This document shows, one piece after another, positions 63,677 to 64,000 of a stretch of DNA of 64,000 nt. The stretch comes from Rivularia sp963920925 (lineage in GTDB: Bacteria > Cyanobacteriota > Cyanobacteriia > Cyanobacteriales > Nostocaceae). The stretch spans positions 1 to 64,000 of the forward strand of contig NZ_CAWUDI010000005.1 of NCBI RefSeq assembly GCF_963920925.1, written 5' to 3'. How positions within the stretch are numbered: the first letter of the stretch is position 1; each line of letters opens with the position of its first letter. The position numbers and the translations under genes are program-made. The notes under the pieces were generated by a model, which was given only the letters and a program-made list of their open reading frames with translations, ran no database searches and had not been told where the DNA came from.

Positions 63677-64000
63677 TTTGATTGATAGTACCCTCAGACT
63701 GTAAGTCTGGGGCTACACAAACAAAGCCCACCTTACGGTGGGCTAATATAGCAGTTTTCAGTTGAGAAGAATACAATATGAGTGGGATGGACATCCTTGT
63801 CCGTCCGATTTGTACCAATTTACTCTGTATTCTACCCAAGTGAAAACCGCTATCTCCCAAATTTCATTTGAGTTAAGCACATTTTTGTGAGATGGGCATC
63901 CCTGCCCGTGTTAATTTGATCAACTTTGCGAATCTTTGTAATATCCAATATTTTAAATCTTATTAACTAAACTTTTAAAGGTATAATTTATAAACTATAA
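63677..64000. repeat. Right-end spacer with dispersed palindromes
   Basis: AGCCCACC-TTAC-GGTGGGCT at about 63724-63744 within a 55-base element, the inverse of the one at 23898-23950. GGACATCCTTGTCC at about 63790-63803 and GGGCATCCCTGCCCG near 63895-63909 are short palindromes of another family (compare 25137). No gene recognised up to the window edge. Confidence 0.6.

Overview
The window is a chromosome segment from a filamentous, nitrogen-fixing, most likely heterocyst-forming cyanobacterium (Nostocales; I cannot name the genus safely). Seen directly: many GCGATCGC (HIP1) octamers, a nifB-fdxN-nifS-nifU-nifH operon, nifP and nifV-nifZ-nifT, psbV, petE, a split-intein dnaE C-terminal half, GUN4 and AMIN domains, and intergenic short tandem repeats of the kind common in Nostocales.

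Layout. (1) 1-13.9 kb: nitrogen fixation. On the minus strand the nif operon runs nifB to nifH, but nifH is broken near codon 261. Immediately beyond the break lies a XisF-type serine recombinase. This is the arrangement of a developmentally excised DNA element inserted in a nif gene; the window holds one junction and the first 1.7 kb of the element, and the rest lies left of position 1. On the plus strand are nifP, two small genes, nifV-nifZ-nifT and a [2Fe-2S] protein. (2) 13.9-16.5 kb: a decayed transposase carrying a small inverted-repeat insertion, and a caspase-GUN4 fusion. (3) 16.7-23.6 kb: an iron/siderophore uptake island with two tandem TonB-dependent receptors, an MFS permease and a TonB that lacks its C-terminal domain. 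(4) 23.9-28.3 kb: a minus-strand MoxR ATPase / DUF5691 / SWIM zinc-finger cluster of unknown function. (5) 28.3-45.2 kb: mixed housekeeping and hypothetical genes: DUF6464, a nuclease-like protein, dnaE-C with the C-half of a split intein, gatA, two RodZ-like genes, a methyltransferase plus a haem-oxygenase-like iron protein, proB, a YqeG-type phosphatase, a pentapeptide-repeat protein and a glutathionyl-hydroquinone reductase. (6) 45.3-55.2 kb: a sugar ABC permease pair, cytochrome c550, plastocyanin, a TonB-like protein, a lipase, an unusual cytochrome b6 paralogue, a Na+/H+ antiporter and tRNA-Glu. (7) 55.2-64 kb: a SRPBCC protein, a GAF histidine kinase with a substituted H-box, an RHH-like protein, an HNH nuclease, a diverged ribosomal L7/L12 paralogue, a CbbX-like AAA+ ATPase and an RNA ligase.

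Most interesting: the nifH-interrupting element; the L7/L12 paralogue / AAA+ / RNA ligase neighbourhood; the MoxR-DUF5691-SWIM cluster; the methyltransferase plus diiron-type enzyme pair; the cytochrome b6 paralogue missing a haem ligand and the covalent-haem cysteine; the kinase lacking its phospho-accepting histidine; and several dispersed palindromic repeat families. All family assignments come from reading motifs by eye; no search was run.
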